Position numbers and translations under genes: made by a program
Shown here: in pieces, positions 32,811 to 34,922 of the stretch
Numbering within the stretch: position 1 is the first letter of the stretch
Layout: every line of letters starts with the position of its first letter
Assembly: GCA_030550335.1 (NCBI GenBank)
Contig: JAUQPO010000004.1
Coordinates: 1 to 34,922, forward strand
Length of the DNA stretch: 34,922 bases
Direction: 5' to 3'
Origin: Acidobacteriota bacterium
GTDB taxonomy: Bacteria > Acidobacteriota > Terriglobia > Bryobacterales > Bryobacteraceae
Notes under the pieces: generated by a model
Told to the model about the DNA's origin: nothing
Databases searched by the model: none
What the model saw: only the letters and a program-made list of their open reading frames with translations

Positions 32811-33204
32811 TCAATCCACTCCTTTCGGTGAGATCGAGCGGTGCGCTTTCCCTCACATCTTATCAACCCCTTTTGGACGGGGGCAATTTGACAACAGACC
32901 CGGAAGTCCGAAACTCCCCTGGGGATCTGGGCAATACACGCCACGCCCTGCCGAGGGCTTGCATTGACTTCCACACCCAGCCGTTCGCCGAGCTCCGAGT
33001 CGCCAAGTAGCGGGCGATCAGAAGCAAAAGCCCGCGCTGGGACCTTAGCTTGCCCCACCGTCGCCGACCCTGAGCCGCAGGCTCCCGATCAGCGCTTCAA
33101 CACCCAGAGCCCACTGTGTCGCCAGCGACCGCATCCTATGGCGCTTCCGCAAGATCCGCTTGCGAAGCGCGCAGCTTCGCACCTACGCCCCACCTCCAAG
33201 ACAG
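32811..33204. other. 394-base intergenic region between gapA and the ToxR-like gene
   Basis: It holds the gapA leader at its left end: a Shine-Dalgarno at 32819-32825 and a weak candidate minus-strand promoter (TTGCCC as 32881-32886 and TAAGAT as 32857-32862, 18-base spacing). The middle has no convincing ORF. Small inverted repeats include GAGCC-GCA-GGCTC (33072-33084). The right end has two overlapping strong hairpins (33141-33181). Confidence 0.5.
33141..33181. terminator. Two overlapping, mutually exclusive hairpins near the ToxR-like gene end
   Basis: Hairpin A (33141-33170): GCGCTTC pairs with GAAGCGC (33164-33170), and after one bulged C, GCAAG pairs with CTTGC around a 5-base loop. 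Hairpin B (33161-33181): TGCGAAGC pairs perfectly with GCTTCGCA over a 5-base loop. They share bases 33161-33170, so only one can form at a time. Position, 24 bases after the regulator stop, suits a terminator, but no T-run is present. Confidence 0.55.
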
Positions 33205-34506
33205 CTACTGCTGCGCTCCGCCAGCTTTCGACTGGACAATCAGCGGCGCTTGGCCGGAGTGCCCCCGCCAGGCAAGGATTTCCGCCTGTCGGGGCAAGTT
33301 CCGGGAAATGTCCGCGCGATAGAGCAATTCAAAGTCCGGGAGCTCTTGTTCACCCGCACCGAGACGCGACAGCATCGAGCTCATTCGCTCGCTATCGGTG
33401 ACCAGTTCCACTCCGGCTTCCGTGGCTTGCGAGCTTGTACCAGCGATCCACAATACCCGCCCGGAACCGGAAAGGTTATGCAACAAAGCCACCACCCCGT
33501 AAGCTGTCACCCGGTTTCCGTGGGAATCTGTTGGGAGGTACACCGGCGACTCGCCAGCTTGTGGGCGCCTGTTCACGACCCGTGGCAGCCGAGTCTGAAC
33601 GTCATACTCCACCCAGAACGTCAGCTGGTCGCGAAAGAGTTCGACCCAAGGAGTGGATCGGGCGCTACCCAGCAAGATGACCGCGTCATCCCGGAGGTCG
33701 CGCAGATTAAGCTCGCGAGCCATGCGCAGGCGCACCGAGCGCGCCTCTGGGTGTGCCTCCAGTAACAGGGCCGCTGCCTTCGCATCAGCGAAGCTCGTGT
33801 ACGTCCGCGTAGCGATGACCGCAAGCTCTTTGCTCAGCGGCGTCCGGTCGACAGGCAGCACTAGGCTCCCCGAGCGGAACCGCTCGTAGTCTTCCAGCGT
33901 GCCGGACCAATTCAGCAAGTCTTGCAAGAGGGCCCACACGGAGTCGGCGAGCACCACGCATGTGTCACCGTCAGGACGAAATACGGCCCTAAGGACCGGA
34001 TTGGATTGTCGGCCCCCACCAGCACCTGCGCGTCCCGCCATCCATCCGACCACCAGGGCAGCGGTCGCCAATAAAGTGGTGGCCATCACCACTCGCAACC
34101 GTGGTCGAGGAGGCGCGGTCAGAGGTGAGGACCAGCGCCGAGAAACGACCTCGAGCCGATAATGTCCCCGAGGTACGATCACGCGCACCGGATGGTGCTT
34201 ACCTTCCCCAGCGAAGTAGCGGTCCAGCCGCTTTCGCAGGTTGCCCACCTCCGCCCGGACCACACTTTCCTCGGTGGGGTTGTATTCTTGTCGTCCATAG
34301 AGCGCCTGGGCAAGCTCCTGTTCGGAGACAGCAGCTTCTTGGCCGGCGAGCCAGCGGTCGGTGAGTAGCCGCAGGATCTGGCTTTGTCGAGGTGCCCGTC
34401 GAAACTCTTCACTTGCAAGGATTTGCTCGACGAGGTGCCGCACCGACTCCCGCTCGATCGCGAGCGCCTCGCCTGCCTCCTTCGAGGCAGCTTGCTTCGA
34501 ACTCAC
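33205..34506 (-). CDS. ToxR-like membrane regulator with N-terminal winged helix
   Basis: About 433 residues from a GTG at 34506, or 461 from a TTG at 34590; both starts have weak binding sites and the choice is uncertain. The cytoplasmic N-terminal part has an OmpR/PhoB-type winged helix (motifs QSQILRLLTDRWL, VSEQELAQALYG, VRAEVGNLRKRLDRYF and the wing VIVPRGHYRLEV). One transmembrane segment follows (about residues 164-186 of the long form, TLLATAALVVGWMAG). The remaining large part lies in the periplasm and has no family I recognise. Proteins of this plan are frequent in Acidobacteria. It is divergent from a TonB-dependent receptor and is likely to control it, as one-component sensors of the ToxR/CadC plan do. 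Confidence 0.78.
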   Translation of the reverse strand: MSSKQAASKEAGEALAIERESVRHLVEQILASEEFRRAPRQSQILRLLTDRWLAGQEAAVSEQELAQALYGRQEYNPTEESVVRAEVGNLRKRLDRYFAGEGKHHPVRVIVPRGHYRLEVVSRRWSSPLTAPPRPRLRVVMATTLLATAALVVGWMAGRAGAGGGRQSNPVLRAVFRPDGDTCVVLADSVWALLQDLLNWSGTLEDYERFRSGSLVLPVDRTPLSKELAVIATRTYTSFADAKAAALLLEAHPEARSVRLRMARELNLRDLRDDAVILLGSARSTPWVELFRDQLTFWVEYDVQTRLPRVVNRRPQAGESPVYLPTDSHGNRVTAYGVVALLHNLSGSGRVLWIAGTSSQATEAGVELVTDSERMSSMLSRLGAGEQELPDFELLYRADISRNLPRQAEILAWRGHSGQAPLIVQSKAGGAQQ

Positions 34507-34674
34507 GGTTAACTCACCGTCAATAGACTTCGCAGCCGCCCTGCCCAGTGGTAGCCTGCCAGTGGAACCAGGGGTTACCAATGGGCGCAAACCACAACAG
34601 CAACCTCACCCATTGTACTTCCCCTGGATTCTGTCAGTGCGTGCAATTGACTGGTCCAAAAAGGAGGTTCGCAA
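34507..34674. promoter_or_regulatory. Divergent control region between the ToxR-like gene and the TonB receptor
   Basis: The region shows two direct copies of CCAGTGG at 34545-34551 and 34559-34565 (14-base period), and an inverted repeat ACGGT/ACCGT (34505-34520) at the regulator start. OmpR/ToxR winged helices often bind direct repeats. AAGGAGG (about 34661-34667) serves the receptor start. If the TTG at 34590 is the true regulator start, part of this region is coding. Confidence 0.35.
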
Positions 34675-34922
34675 ATGTTTCGCCTTCGGCTTGACCGCTT
34701 AGGACGCAGACTCGGACCCTGGCCCATACGCATCGCCCTCATTTTGGCCATCGTGTCCGGATTTGCCTTCCCTGCCCTCTCTCAAACCACATTCGGGTCA
34801 ATTACTGGGTTAGTGACCGATAGCACTGGGGCGGTCATCCCAGGCGCTTCGGTCACTGCCAGGAATCTGGCCACGGGCGTGCGCTACGAGACCCAAACCT
34901 CGCCCACCGGAAACTACGTGCT
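34675..34922 (+). CDS. TonB-dependent receptor, Oar-like, N-terminal fragment (cut by window edge)
   Basis: Only the first 82 codons are present; the gene continues beyond the window. Signal peptide: a basic n-region then a hydrophobic core ending FPALSQ (about residue 36). It is followed by the start of a carboxypeptidase-regulatory-like (CarboxypepD_reg) domain with SITGLVTDSTGAVIPGASVTARNLATG, the typical opening of Oar-type outer membrane receptors in Acidobacteria. AAGGAGG eight bases upstream marks the start. Function is probably import of a large carbohydrate or other polymer; the ligand is unknown. Confidence 0.85.
   Translation, partial: MFRLRLDRLGRRLGPWPIRIALILAIVSGFAFPALSQTTFGSITGLVTDSTGAVIPGASVTARNLATGVRYETQTSPTGNYV

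Noticed and set aside
33160-33765. 201-codon + strand frame antisense to the ToxR-like gene
   Set aside because: No domain, no binding site, and the minus-strand protein has a clear domain plan.

Overview
The window looks like chromosomal DNA of a GC-rich Acidobacteriota bacterium, probably close to Bryobacterales/Solibacter. Three things support this. A secreted protease carries the repeat-like C-terminal domain first named from Solibacter. There is a ToxR-like regulator with an N-terminal winged helix and a transmembrane segment. The right edge holds the start of an Oar-type TonB-dependent receptor with a carboxypeptidase-regulatory-like plug. I saw no tRNA, rRNA, CRISPR array, insertion sequence or prophage block. 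The taxonomic call is inference from gene content.

Layout. 0.16-3.4 kb: a 1086-residue secreted subtilisin-like protease. 3.5-11.1 kb: a copper/silver efflux island on the + strand, made of a Cys-rich secreted peptide, a small secreted protein with a Cys/His cluster, and an RND tripartite pump (CusC/CusB/CusA-like). It ends in a secreted protein made of two copies of the same beta-rich domain, overlapping the cusA end. 11.2-12.3 kb: GreA and a CDP-alcohol phosphatidyltransferase. 12.4-15.3 kb: NikR divergent from an ECF-type nickel importer (NikMN fusion, NikQ, NikO). 15.3-17.6 kb: a basic coiled-coil protein, Dtd, a GHMP kinase that closely resembles plant glucuronokinase, and a small beta-rich protein.

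17.7-27.0 kb: purM-purN, a Tat-exported Gfo/Idh/MocA oxidoreductase, prolyl-tRNA synthetase, rpiB-glyA-glycosyltransferase, an XRE repressor with a perfect palindrome at its promoter, a zinc-finger plus sigma-like HTH protein, and TadA. 27.2-30.1 kb: a tightly overlapped four-subunit 2-oxoacid:ferredoxin oxidoreductase (korDABC). 30.1-32.8 kb: purH and gapA on the minus strand. 33.2-34.9 kb: the ToxR-like regulator and the divergent TonB-dependent receptor, cut by the window edge.

The genes form three functional groups: metal homeostasis (copper out, nickel in), one-carbon/purine/central carbon metabolism (purM, purN, purH, glyA, rpiB, gapA, kor), and accessory regulation. The most unusual items are the duplicated-domain protein attached to the copper pump, the glucuronokinase-like GHMP kinase with its palindromic two-way ribosome binding site, the XRE operator, the zinc-finger/sigma-like protein, and a pair of mutually exclusive hairpins beside the ToxR-like gene.
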